Shown: in pieces, positions 13,514 through 24,031 of the stretch
Layout: every line of letters begins with the position of its first letter
Position numbering within the stretch: position 1 is the stretch's first letter
Assembly: GCA_037043235.1 (NCBI GenBank)
Contig: JAWRVZ010000088.1
Span: forward strand, 868,001 to 932,000
Direction of reading: 5' to 3'
Source of the DNA: Rhodeus uyekii
Lineage: Eukaryota; Chordata; Actinopteri; Cypriniformes; Acheilognathidae
Length of the DNA: 64,000 bases
The notes under the pieces: model-generated
The model's input: only the letters and a program-made list of their open reading frames with translations
The model's database searches: none
Told to the model about the DNA's origin: nothing
Program-made: the position numbers and the translations under genes

Positions 13514-13842
13514 GAGTTCCCTTGAAAGGGAACATCTCAGATTACGTATGTAACCATAGTTCCCTGAAGAGGGAACGAGACACTGCGTCTTTGGCCTCAG
13601 CTCCTTGCACCTTCCAGGCTTACTCAGAATTTTCTAAGCTGCACACACTGGGTTCCGGCGCATGTTTATCACCATGGTTCGTGACGTCACCAACTTGCGA
13701 CCGTCACTCACACTCGGTCGATCCATCGTTCGAATGTTTACATATTGTGCTTCACGAGATATCATCCAGGTATTACCCAAAGCATTCAACGCAGTGTCTC
13801 GTTCCTTCTTCAGGTAACTATGGTTACATAAGTAACCTGACA
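13514..13842. repeat. DIRS terminal palindromic module (copy A)
   Basis: The left arm begins at the AGTTCCCTTGAAAGGGAAC hairpin, followed by a GTAACCATAGTTCCCTGAA segment and ACGAGACACTGCG. It is complementary to the right arm near 13,790-13,842, which reads CGCAGTGTCTCGTTCC then AACTATGGTTAC. About 190 bp separates the arms, giving a large imperfect inverted repeat. The same module recurs at 22.3, 30.0, 36.6, 41.7, 44.75 and (partly) 50.2 kb. Confidence 0.85.
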
Positions 13843-14559
13843 TGATTTAGGGTCCACTCATCTCGACCTCGGTTAACTCGCCAACCCTATTATGTCAACG
13901 TTTTTGAAGTGGAACCGCCCAACTCCCTATTTGTCTTAGCATTTTCTTATCAGTTATGTTGATTCTTTTATGTCACCGAACCCTAATATCTCGAGCACAA
14001 AAGAGGGACAAATTCGCCACTTCACATGGTTATCTCATGACTAATGATCGTACCTAGTTCACTGCGCATGCGCTGAGTTTGCGTTGCAGGTGCATCGCAA
14101 TCCATATGACGCTTCACTCACAGCAGCCTCAGAAGTAGTAGCGGAAAAATAATCCCTTCTAGATGCTATTTTGGAAGAGGAGGCGCAGGAGTTAGCACCA
14201 CTGTCCATGAATTCCAAGATTACATTGACATCGACAAAGACGTTGTTACTGATAGAAGCATTTGTTTTCAAGACCTACAACCTACAAGACTTGTGTACTT
14301 GTGCTGCCCTAAAGAGCCATGGAACCTGAATGTCTACAAGCAAAATGCACCTGTGGGGGACCCAAAAAGCCCAATCAGTTGTTGTTCATTTGTTAATTTG
14401 CAAGATCCTAGCAAATAATAACAGAAGTCTCAGGACCAAAAATGTTTCGTCCAATCATTGACGATTGTAAAGGCCCACTCAATCAACCCAATGACAGCTT
14501 CCAGTAGGGCAGATGAATGATACCTGTGCGTTCAGGCTTTTCAGTGTGGCAAAGTCATT
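13843..14559. other. non-coding DNA downstream of DIRS copy A
   Basis: No supported gene. Short frames here do not resemble known proteins. The segment ends at an ATA/ATT triplet microsatellite near 14,563-14,580. Confidence 0.5.
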
Positions 14560-15690
14560 TTATAATAATAATAATAATATTAATTGTATTAATATAGTGC
14601 CTTTTCAACACTTAAGGTCAGTAAACAAAGATAAGTTTAAGGAACAGAACCACATTAAAAATCAATAATAAAGCAAAATACAAATATCAAGTGCTGAAGA
14701 GTAATATACAGAAGTGATGTAAAGAGATGTAAAGGAGTATTAAATGTAATACAAACAAGTAACATATCCATTACAGGGTCCAATTTACAGTTCAAGAGCT
14801 GAACAGTAATAAGATCATTTTTTAAGAGGTTCTTGAAAAAGGCTTGATGTCTTGAGAAAGAGCTTTCCATAGTTACCAGACTAAACATAGGAGTGACTAG
14901 CAATCCTGCACTAGAAGATCGTAAGGAACAAACAGGACCATAATGCTGAAACAAGTCAGATAAATATATATGACTAAAGAGTTTAGAACATTTTGTAATC
15001 ATTTGATATTTTTTTGCTGAAAGGACATTTGTCAGGGAAACGCAGACACAGGATTCAAGTGCGAAATGTCGATTTATTGAAAGGGATGAGATGACAGAAA
15101 CAATGTCCGGAAGAAGCAAGCGGCGCAGGGACTCAATGGGCAGACGATAGACGGTGCAGTGCAGTGTAATCCCAAAGTGCGTGGCGTGGAGGGTGAACAC
15201 GGAACAGCAGACCGGGACACGAAGACACGCTGACGCTGGGTACAGGAACGCGCTGAGACGGGAGCCGGAACACTGGACCACTGAAGAGGTCGACGTGGAA
15301 CATGGTGAGACAACGACTCGACAACAAGGTATGGTGAGAGGGCACTAAGTAGGCACAGGAGATATGGATCAGGTGTGTGTGTGATGAAGCGGTGGCGGTG
15401 ATCAGTAACCACGCCTCCCACACTCACCACGCATGCATGCACAGGCAGTAATAGGAGACAATGAATCTGCGAACCGTGACAACATTAAGAAGTGAGTTAC
15501 ATTAATCTAGTTGAGATGTGACAACGGTGTGTATAATAGTTTCAGAATCCTGCTGACTAAGTGAAGATTGAAGATGAGAGATAAAAAAGCTGTCTTCACC
15601 ACTTTACCAATGTAAATCATTAAATGAAAGAGTGGAATCAAGAAGAACACCAAGAATTCATAGAGGGCATTGTAAATACACCATTCAAAC
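14560..15690 (-). mobile_element. unclassified interspersed repeat split by an LTR
   Basis: A triplet repeat and an ATTAATATAGTGCCTTTT-type tail start this block, which looks like the 3' end of an interspersed repeat read on the minus strand. The text either side of the LTR at 15,030-15,481 reads continuously once the LTR and its duplication are removed. I cannot name the family, and the right boundary is approximate. Confidence 0.35.
15030..15481 (-). mobile_element. solo LTR on minus strand, with 5-bp TSD
   Basis: The 452-bp unit runs TGTCAGG...CCGTGACA and is flanked by perfect ACATT duplications (15025-15029 and 15482-15486). A TTTATTG near 15,073 reads as CAATAAA on the minus strand, placing the polyadenylation signal near the 3' end for minus orientation. 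Long reading frames crossing it on the minus strand are incidental. Confidence 0.85.
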
Positions 15691-16446
15691 CTATTGGCTA
15701 ATCAGGTAGTGAAAACCTAACAGATAATATTGATTTAGAGCCAATCAGTATTATCAGATTTTTACCATAATTAAGTTTAATTCCAATTTACTTTTATCTG
15801 ACTACATTTTATCACAATCTCAAATTTAGGTTAGAATGCCAATTTTAAAATTACTCATTTGTATAATAGTTTAACTACACATTTGATTATTCTCTTTATT
15901 AATTTAGTAATTACTCTTTACTCTAATTTTAATCATTTATTCAGTTACCAATGTCGCTTAGGGTCTCATGCCAGTAATTATGTTATGCAGATCCCACAGT
16001 CACAAACTTGCCAATCCAATCATTAGTTAGAGGTTATGTCTAATTCTGTTTAATAGGCAGTTATGTTTAGCCCCTACAATTGGCTATATAACAATTTATT
16101 TAAGCTTAACAGAGTTTATGAATAGTACCATAAATAATGCCACCCCAATGCTTTCTATTATCTCAATATTTATTTTAATCTAGCCCCTTATAGTTAATGC
16201 AACTACATAAAAAGATAACGTTTGAAACGTTTTAAAGTCGAGACATTTGTCAGAAATGTAGAATCCCACATATTGTGCACATATGCACAGTCTATCCTGA
16301 GATACTAGTATGTACTTAAACCTGAATGCAGATTTGCGGTAACAATGAATGCAACGTAATCTATTAATAAGTAAACAACTTTGTTTGACTCTAATTTAAC
16401 ATCAGGAAAAAAATCAATACATCAATTTACTATTAGTCAAGTAAAT
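15691..16446. other. AT-rich non-coding DNA
   Basis: No gene or bounded repeat is supported between the unclassified repeat and the next solo LTR. Confidence 0.5.
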
Positions 16447-16451
16447 GTATC

Positions 16452-16774
16452 TGTGGCGAGCAGGGCGGGGTCGAGGGACCGTGAGAGCGTCACGAGAGCC
16501 TGTGGCGTGATTGAGAATGAGCGACACCTGCGAGCCACCGGTGTCTCTCGATTCTCACTGAGGAGCGGAGACCTAAAAGGAGGAGCGACGACAGTGAAAG
16601 CGAGAGAGGACCAGGCCTGGGACTTTATGTTATGTTTTGTGTGGGCGGCAGTCGACCGCGAGGGGCTGCCGCCATTACTTTCGTTTTGTATTTATGGTTT
16701 ATTTTGATTATTAAAGTCTTTGAATGTCTGCCGGTTCCCGCCTCCTTCCTCCCTGAACGTTTAACTCCGTTACA
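16452..16774 (+). mobile_element. solo LTR with 5-bp TSD
   Basis: The 323-bp unit starts TGTGGCGAGC and ends CTCCGTTACA, with exact 5-bp GTATC duplications at 16447-16451 and 16775-16779. A TTATTAAAGTC near 16,697 is a plausible polyadenylation signal for plus orientation. The GC-rich 5' half contrasts with the AT-rich host sequence. A gypsy-type origin is likely from the duplication length and ends. Confidence 0.88.
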
Positions 16775-16984
16775 GTATCATGTCAATTACAGGATCAATT
16801 CAAAGTTAATCAATATAAAACTATGTGAAACGAAGAGTAAAAGATACATAAGTAACATTAGGAAAAATCTGATTTGATTACAAATTGCACCTTGAGGTCT
16901 TGCAAAATTTCCTTAGTTACTGACACAAAATTACAATCGGAATTTGTATTAATCAAGGTCCCAGACCTGGGTAATTTACAACTT

Positions 16985-18285
16985 TTGGGGACAGAAGGCT
17001 ATTTGCTATCTACCCTCTCGTCACTGGGCATCACCGGAACTCCCCTTCAGTGGTTTGAATCCTATCTCACGGATTGGTCCTTCAGGGTGGCATGGTGCGG
17101 GGAGGTCTCCAAAGAATGTCAACTGATCACCGGTGTTCCACAGGGCTCAGTTCTTGGACCACTTCTCTTCTCCATGTACACCACATCACTGGGTCCCATC
17201 ATAGAGGCACATGGCTTCTCCTATCACTGCTACGCAGATGACACTCAGCTCTACATATCATTTCAACCAGATGATCCAACGGTGGCTGCGAGAATCACAA
17301 GCTGCCTAGCGGACATCTCAACATGGATGAAAGAGCATCATCTGCAGCTCAACCTGGCAAAGACGGAGCTTTTAGTCTTTCCTGCCGATCCAACCCGACA
17401 GCATGATTTCACTATCCAGATCGGTGCTACCACGATTACCCCTTCAAAGTCTGTCAGAAATTTTGGAGTGATCTTTGAGGACCAGCTGACCTTCAAGGAC
17501 CACATTGCAAAGACAGCTCGATCATGCAGGTTTGCACTGTACAACATTAGAAGGATGAGGCCATTCCTAACTGAGCAAGCTACGCAACTTCTGGTGCAGG
17601 CCATGGTCATTTCCAGACTGGACTACTGCAACTCTCTTCTGGTTGGGCTTCCTGCAAATGCAATCAAACCCCTGCAACTGATCCAGAATGCAGCAGCTCG
17701 TCTGGTCTTCAACCAACCGAAAAGGTCTCATGTCACTCCACTCTTCATCTCACTACACTGGCTCCCTCTCGCAGCACGCATCAAATTCAAAGCACTGACT
17801 CTTGCATACAAAACTTACACAAACTCAGCACCTTCATACTTCCACTCATTGGTACAACTCTACACACCGACCAGAAACCTTTGATCGATCAACGAGCGGC
17901 GACTCGTGGTTCCATCACAGAGAGGAAAAAGAACGATCACAAGAACATTTTCATTCACCACCCCTGGCTGGTGGAACGCACTCCCTGCCCTCATCCGGAA
18001 TGCAGATTCCCTGTCGAGGTTTAAAAAACTACTAAAAACGCATCTCTTCCATGAGCACCTAACATGACACACACATGCACTCAAAGAAAAAAAACAACAA
18101 CTTTATTTCCCTTTTCTCTACTCCCCATGCTGGTGCTACTTGTATTCAGAATGTTTGAAACTTTGTTTTGTAAGCGCTCTTATGTGGTTTTGTATCCTTT
18201 GGACAAATTGCTTCTATATTCCTCAAATTGTAAGTCGCTTTGGATAAAAGCGTCTGCTAAATGAGTAAATGTAAATGTAAATTTG
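16985..18285 (+). mobile_element. L2-clade LINE, 5'-truncated
   Basis: The ORF from about 16,985 to 17,884 encodes the C-terminal half of an L2-type RT: GVPQGSVLGPLLFSMY, YADDTQLYIS (the catalytic motif), LNLAKTELLVF, SRLDYCNSLLVGLP and LHWLPLAARIKFK. The 3' end has the diagnostic fish L2 tail, TTTGGATAAAAGCGTCTGC followed by TAAATG repeats (18,240-18,283). The final part of the protein (the PFRTRAFSV-like region) is broken after 17,884. This is a different L2 subfamily from the copies at 20, 53 and 60 kb. Confidence 0.92.
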
Positions 18286-18670
18286 CAATAAAACCTGGGC
18301 AGAGGATGCACCACCTTTCCTCTGAAAGCAAGATATATCTAAACATTTAGAATATTTCTGACCTTTTGAATTACTTCTTTAGAGATGAGATCAATGTATC
18401 AGTCACACAGAAATTTTTCAAATAATAACGGAAATTTATAATAGAGCATCTCATTCCCTTCTCAGGTAAAAAGGGTTCCAGTCGTAATGTGAAACGTTCA
18501 ATCCAAATCGATATCAAAATGCATTAGCAATGTACTAGCTGATTTACCATTTGTGCGTACAGCCTTTTTTTCCTTTTCTCTTTCTCTCTCTCTCATAGTT
18601 GCTCATAGGACAAACAGCGCTGGAGGAGTAGCGCACCAAAATTGTGTCTAGACGAAGAAGAAGAAGAAGT
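18286..18670. other. non-coding DNA with CT-rich and GAA tracts
   Basis: The stretch contains a pyrimidine-rich TCTCTCTC tract near 18,580 and a GAAGAAGAA tract at 18,652-18,669. No gene is seen. Confidence 0.6.
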
Positions 18671-18680
18671 ATGGAAGAGA

Positions 18681-20040
18681 ACGTCTCAGGTTATGCATGT
18701 TACCCTAGTTCCGGGAAAGAGACGCTGCATTGAAACTCATTGGGAACGCTTTAGTGTGTTGTCTCATGAAGCACAATAGAACCAACATTTGTGAATGCAC
18801 ATCAAAGATGTGACTTATGAGAGATATGACTGAAGCACCCTACTTCTACTGCAGGCTTTACAAGTGGAGTTGCTTGAGGAGCTCGATGAGGGAGAGGGCT
18901 CTTTCTCCAGGCCGCTAGGGAGTCAGCCTCTTCGAGAAGTTGGCTGCTCCAAGAATATGGCTCTGGCAGTTATGGAGAAGTAAAAAAAAAAAAAAAAGAT
19001 CATGTCACCCTCGCGCCTTTTCGGTGACTCAGTCTGGGGACCTGTTATTGGGGGGTTTTAGGGGGTTTTGTACGGCAGGTGGTGTTCAGGAAGCTTTGCC
19101 CAGGCTGAGCCAGTCGCGGCCTCATAGCTCCTCTCCTAGGGTCGCTCAAGTGGGGTGTAACCACCCAGTACACCTTCAAGAGAACCAGGGAATTGGGCAG
19201 ACACTCTCAGGCTCAGCCTCTGGCATGAGGATGGATCTGAGGACCATCCTCGCTGCTAAGCATGCTAAGAGCATGAGAATCTGACCATAGTGTGCCAGGT
19301 CTCACTTCTTCCCCAACTGCCGCCCCTGAGTCGGGTTGCTCTGTGGGAGTCGCCCCCTTCGAGGAGGGTCTGAGAGCACAGAACACAGAGAAAGTTACCC
19401 AAGAAACCGGACCCTGTGGTGGTAGCTCTTCAAGTATCAGAGGCTAGAGCAGGAGTGGACAAACTATTTGTCTCGCGGGCCACATTGGTATCTTAAAATT
19501 GACAGAGGGGTCGGGGTGAGTGCGCCGCGATTGTTGACGGGGGTGGGGGTGCAAACCGCGATTGTTGACGGTGCGCGCCTACTCTCCACCAAAGCTTCAG
19601 TACCACTGCCGCTTGCAGCCGCGACAGAATGACGTCACAGGGAAATGTAAAATGAAGGAGGTTTAATACAAGTTCGGCGAGGTCGACGGGCCGGATTAAA
19701 AAGCCCAACGGGCCGTAGTTTGCCCACCCCTGGGCTAGAGGCTGGTTCCCTCAGTGGACTTTCTGGTCCTATGGCACATTCCAGATGTCTCCTAACGGGT
19801 CCTGCACAGCCATCTCTTCTTTGTTCCAAGCGGATGGGGTTTGGGGCCCAGTGAGAACTGTGTCTTTTGCAATTGCACAATAATGCAAGATCTGAAGATT
19901 GGTTTGTCACCTTCTTCCTAAAGATGCTCATTCTCACATCTCCATCCACAAATCTCTGCAGGTTCACTTCTGGGGGGGAAGGCGTACCTGTTTTGGAGGC
20001 TTCTTCTTTGGCCTAGCTCTGTCACGTCACATTCTCAACC
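18681..20040 (+). mobile_element. degenerate DIRS copy B (terminal arm, gag C-term, RT start)
   Basis: It starts with a partial terminal arm (AACGTCTCAGGTTATGCATG) and passes through a decayed gag-like tract (LPRLSQSRPHSSSPRVAQVG and MRMDLRTILAAKHAKS around 19,100-19,280). It reaches the RT start, RSEDWFVT, followed by LKDAHSHISIH near 19,885-19,945. A hAT MITE interrupts it at 19,450, and an L2 LINE follows directly at its 3' end. An A15-17 tract at 18,981 and frameshifts show it is dead. Confidence 0.72.
19450..19732. mobile_element. hAT-type MITE with 8-bp TSD
   Basis: The 283-bp element has terminal inverted repeats related to CAGGGGTGGGCAAACT: left CAGGAGTGGACAAACTA, right complement of TAGTTTGCCCACCCCTG. 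It is flanked by exact 8-bp duplications GGCTAGAG (19442-19449 and 19733-19740). It encodes no transposase, so it was mobilised in trans by a hAT transposase. Confidence 0.92.
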
Positions 20041-21222
20041 GTTGCTGTGACACAGCGACTTCTAAGAGAGCACAGCGCCTTCTTCCTCAAGAGAGCAGCC
20101 AGAAAAATGGAGCAGAGCTGGAAAAAAACTAAGCTTGAGGTTTTTCGCATTTCATGGAAAAACAGCTCTATTGCATTCAGAAAGGCATTAAAATCAGCTA
20201 GATCTGCTTACTTTTCTACCCTCTTAGAAGAAAACAAATACAACCCTAGGTATTTATTTGATACAGTGACTAAACTAACAAGAAATAAAGCCTCAACCCC
20301 AGATGCTTTAAAACAGATCATCAGTAATGAATTCATGGACTTCTTTACTTGCAAAATTCATAATATTAGAGAGAAAATTATAACCATGCAACCATCTACT
20401 ACAATATCACAAAATACAGTAAATTTTAGTGTCCCTGAAGAAAAATTCCACTCCTTCATTGCTATTGGGGAGGAAGAATTGTCTAAACGCGTTAAATCAT
20501 CAAAATCAACAAAATGTATGCTAGACCCAATACCAACTAAGCTACTGAAAGAGATGCTTCCAGAAATCATAGATCCTTTTTAATATTGTTAATTCATCAT
20601 TAATTTATGTCACTAGGATACGTACCAAAAACTTTTAAATTAGCCGTAATTAAACCACTTATTAAAAGACCACAACTTGATCCTACAGAATTAGTTAATT
20701 ACAGGCCGATGTCAAATCTACCTTTTTTGTCAAAGATTCTAGAAAAGTTTATATCTTCACAACTATGTTCCTTTCTAGAAAGAAACAGCATCTACGAGGA
20801 TTTCCAGTCAGGATTTAGACCATATCATAGTACTGAGACTGCTCTCATTAGAGTTACAAATGACTTGCTTTTATCATCCGATCGTGGTTGTATCTCCCTG
20901 TTAGTGTTACTGGACCTTAGTGCTGCATTTGAGACAATCGACCACAAAATCCTTCAAAATAGACTTGAAAACTATGTTGGCATTAGTGGAGTTGCATTAG
21001 CCTGGTTCAAATCATACTTATCTGACCGTTATCAGTTTGTAGCAGTAAATGAGGAGATGTCATATCGTTCGCGGGTTCAGTATGGAGTTCCTCAAGGTTC
21101 AGTACTAGGACCATTGCTTTTCACCCTGTACATGCTTCCTTTGGGTGAAATTATTAGGAAGCATGGCATTAGCTTTCACTGTTACGCTGATGATACTCAT
21201 ACTCATACTGGCTCTCTCTCGA
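20041..21222 (+). mobile_element. L2-clade LINE fragment (linker and RT), 3'-truncated
   Basis: The first frame (20,095-20,583) covers the region between endonuclease and RT: AFRKALKSARSAYFSTLLEE and PIPTKLLKEMLPEI. After a short frame break the RT continues (20,607-21,263) with LAVIKPLIKRP, NYRPMSNLPFLSKILEK, FQSGFRPYHSTETALI, LLDLSAAFETIDHKIL, YGVPQGSVLGPLLF and CYADDTH. The copy stops just after the YADD motif, where it joins minus-strand DIRS gag sequence at about 21,222, so the thumb and 3' tail are missing. It is close to the copies at 54.8-57 kb and 59.5-60.6 kb. Confidence 0.92.
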
Positions 21223-22180
21223 GACCAGAGACCAGACACATAGTGGCACTTACAGGGCATTGACGCAACAAGGGTACCAAGATGGGAGGTGCTGACCATT
21301 ACGGTCCGGCAGGGGCTGCTTTCTGAGACCTGGTGCATCTGCTGGCCAGAAACCCCTGCATTATGCAGAGGTCGGAAAAAAGCTCCATCTGTGGAGTTGT
21401 GAGCCTTCAGCTGGTTTGTAGCCTCTGAGACCTGTGAGAGGTGGGGCGGATTTATCTGAATGTTTCCTCTTGTATAGTATCCTCCTCGACCAAAGTTTTG
21501 ACTGCGTCTCCAAAGAGGCCAGAAGGCGAAAGAGGGGCATCCATCAAGACTTTCTTTGTCTTTCAAAGTGGTCAGATTTAACCAAAGATGTCTCTGGGGA
21601 GCTGGTGGTCTCCCTGCTTCCCGAGAGAGAAAGATCCGTGACCCTGCTTAGCTTGATGACTGTCTCAGGACCAATTCCCCCGCCCTCATCAAGGTCTTGT
21701 AATTGCTCCCCCTGGTAGGCTTGCAGCAGTGTGGTAATGCGGAGGCATCCTGAGGCAGATTAAACTCTGCCCAACAGGGAAGATATAACCCTAAGAGGTT
21801 TGTTGGGCAGCCTCAGGGGTTTTAGGGAAAGTGTTGAGTGAGGAGCGAGATAGCTTGTGAGTGCTTCCTTAATTCTAAGCATTCCCCCATATCCGCAGTC
21901 TTTCGCTCGTGCTGCTATGAACCCTGTAGGAGGAGTTTCCAGGACCTTGACACCTCATTGTGTAGGTCTGGGGAAAAGGCAAACCCTGACGCTGAGGAAG
22001 CACCCATGCAGGCAGGTTACACTTGTCCAATTTACTTTTAGGACGAGCGTCCATCCAATCCGACAGCCACTCGAGGCTGAGCCTGGCAATATCACAATTA
22101 ACTACCTTGAGAGACTCCTCAAAAGCTAGTAAATAGCAACAAAAATAAACTATGTCCGATTTTATTTGCTTTTTTGCCAC
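21223..22180 (-). pseudogene. DIRS gag, C-terminal part (degenerate)
   Basis: On the minus strand the frame begins FEESLKVVNCDIARLSLEW and continues to DARPKSKLDKCNLPAW. After frame changes it reaches LWLNLTTLKDKESLDGCPSF, which I recognise as the middle of DIRS-type gag. The upstream half of the same gene seems to lie at 28,600-29,320. Frameshifts near 21,570 and 21,870 break it. Confidence 0.6.
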
Positions 22181-22295
22181 TTACAATAAAAACTGACATT
22201 GATTTTCTTGGTTTTATCTTGATTGGAATAATGGATTTGAAAATATTTGCGACTGTTTTCGATTGCTAAATTACAATGTTGTACAAACCATAAGG

Positions 22296-22616
22296 TGAAA
22301 CGTCTCAGGTTACTATGTAACCATGGTTCCCTGAGAACAGGGAACGAGATGCTGCGTCCCCTAGGGGTAGCTTTGGGGAAACACCCTCAGTGTGACAGGT
22401 GTCTGAAGCAAATTATCTAATCATGCCAATGAACTTGACAATGGATGGCAGCTGCCTATGACGTCACCACGGGTACGGCTGGAGGTATAAAGGAACACCC
22501 AAACAATAAGTCATCCACTTCATATCTGAAGGGAGACAGCAGCAGGAAGGCTCGAAGCATGGCAAAGGGACACAGCACTGTTCTCAGGGAACTATGGTTA
22601 CAATAGAAACCTGAGA
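22296..22616. repeat. DIRS terminal palindromic module
   Basis: The left arm (AACGTCTCAGGTTAC, ATGTAACCATGGTTCCCTG) and right arm (CTCAGGGAACTATGGTTAC, AACCTGAGACGTT) are inverted copies about 220 bp apart. The spacer holds a TATAAAG-like box near 22,486 and a TGACGTCA word near 22,459. Immediately downstream a related GGGAACTCTATGCTGCGTCCC starts what looks like the left end of another element. Confidence 0.8.
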
Positions 22617-22981
22617 CGTTCCCTTTCGAAAGGGAACTCTATGCTGCGTCCCCTAGGGGTCGCTTTGGGGAACGCCATGCTGAAGGGCGTGACTGCACTT
22701 AATAGGTAAAAACCAGCAGTCAGAGACCCCCAGGGGAACTGTCCCGTGACATGCAGTGACCCGGGTCGGGCTACTAGAGAACTAAGGCATCAAGGAACTA
22801 GAGCCGAGGCCCAACCACGCTCGATCTAGAGTCCGAGGGAATGCAGGAGCCACTCCACTCAGGACTAAACCTGCAAAGCGGAGACCTAGAGCCGCAACTG
22901 CTAGGCCTACACGTTTAGGCGCTACTGAGCTCTAAGAGCGACTGGGCTCACCGCCAGCACTTTGCAGCTGTTCCTCTAGAG

Positions 22982-24031
22982 CAGGGGTGTCAAACTCAAT
23001 TGCAAAATTCAAAAACACTTTACATTTTAAATATCCCAAAAGATTTTGCTCTCCATAAAAATATATCCTTTCAAAATTATACAAATTCAAAATATGGACA
23101 TGCTGCATAACAAAGCATGGAAATCTAAATAAAACGTTTGCTTTTCAGCAATAACAAATCGAATCATTCAATTGTCTTTGCTCTTATGTCATTTGTCTCA
23201 TAGTGCCGTCTTATTAAATTATTTAATTACCGCTATATCTCCGCAAATGAGACACACGGGTATACCGGCAGTATATCAGTAAATATATATCGTATTTTAC
23301 CGCATATAATCCATGGGTTGTAGCAGATTTTACAAACTATATCACACTGTTTTTACATGTAATAATACTTCAATATATTTGTTTCGTCCCTAAGGATGTA
23401 AGTTTTTTTTTTGCTCTGTATTTTCTTTCTGGTGCTTGTACTATCACTCTGACAGCTAGCGCTGATAGGCTGTCTGACCTGTCAATCATGCAAGAAGACG
23501 TGATTGGCTGTGCTGCCATGAGGGCGGGCTCTTCTCATCCGATGATCAACACCTGAATTTTGCGCACAAGCACTGTGTACCGAGCCTGAGAAGTTATGGA
23601 TAATTTGAAATTCGAAATGTGATCTTACACAAAAAAGTTCATCAATCTATGTTGGGTTGTGCCAACGATTTTTTATACAAAACCCGCGAATTTGAGGGTG
23701 CGGATTCTCGTCTGCGGGTTACATGTAGGGAGATACGATACTCAGCCTCCCATCGCTTTTAAAAGGCTCTGTTTTCAGAATCAACTTTTCTCTTCGGCAT
23801 CGTGAGGGCTAGCTTCGCAATAACTTGCAGCATCTAAGCTAGACTTGATTAACACGGGAAGTTAATGTCGGCAAGGCAGCTGAAGCGCTGCATTATGGGA
23901 TCTGTAGTTTTTTGTGTTACCAGCGCTTCATATCGCAGGGCCATTGATAATAACATTTAAAATGATCTAAAAACGACATAATTGCACGCCGGGCCGGATG
24001 TGGCCCGCGGGCCTTGAGTTTGACACCTATT
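22982..24031. mobile_element. hAT (Charlie-like) non-autonomous element, 8-bp TSD
   Basis: The 1,050-bp element begins CAGGGGTGTCAAACTCA and ends with the complement of that motif (TGAGTTTGACACCTATT), preceded by the CCGGGCCGGATGTGGCCCGC block typical of Charlie-group ends. CTCTAGAG lies immediately on both sides (right copy 24032-24039), giving the 8-bp duplication expected of hAT. No transposase frame survives. Confidence 0.88.

Larger units (their letters stand above)
10250..13842 (+). mobile_element. DIRS-like retrotransposon copy A, 5'-truncated
   Basis: In order, the copy carries a DIRS-type reverse transcriptase, an RNase H domain, a degraded linker, a tyrosine recombinase and a terminal palindromic module. 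The 5' inverted repeat and gag are missing. Frameshifts near 10,500 and 10,990 and stops after 11,438 make it inactive. A 5S-derived SINE interrupts the recombinase gene. DIRS elements integrate by tyrosine recombination and leave no target duplication, consistent with none being visible. Confidence 0.88.

Noticed and set aside
14655..15442. Several overlapping minus-strand frames up to 208 codons
   Set aside because: They cross a solo LTR with exact duplications and mix unrelated sequences, and no domain is recognisable.
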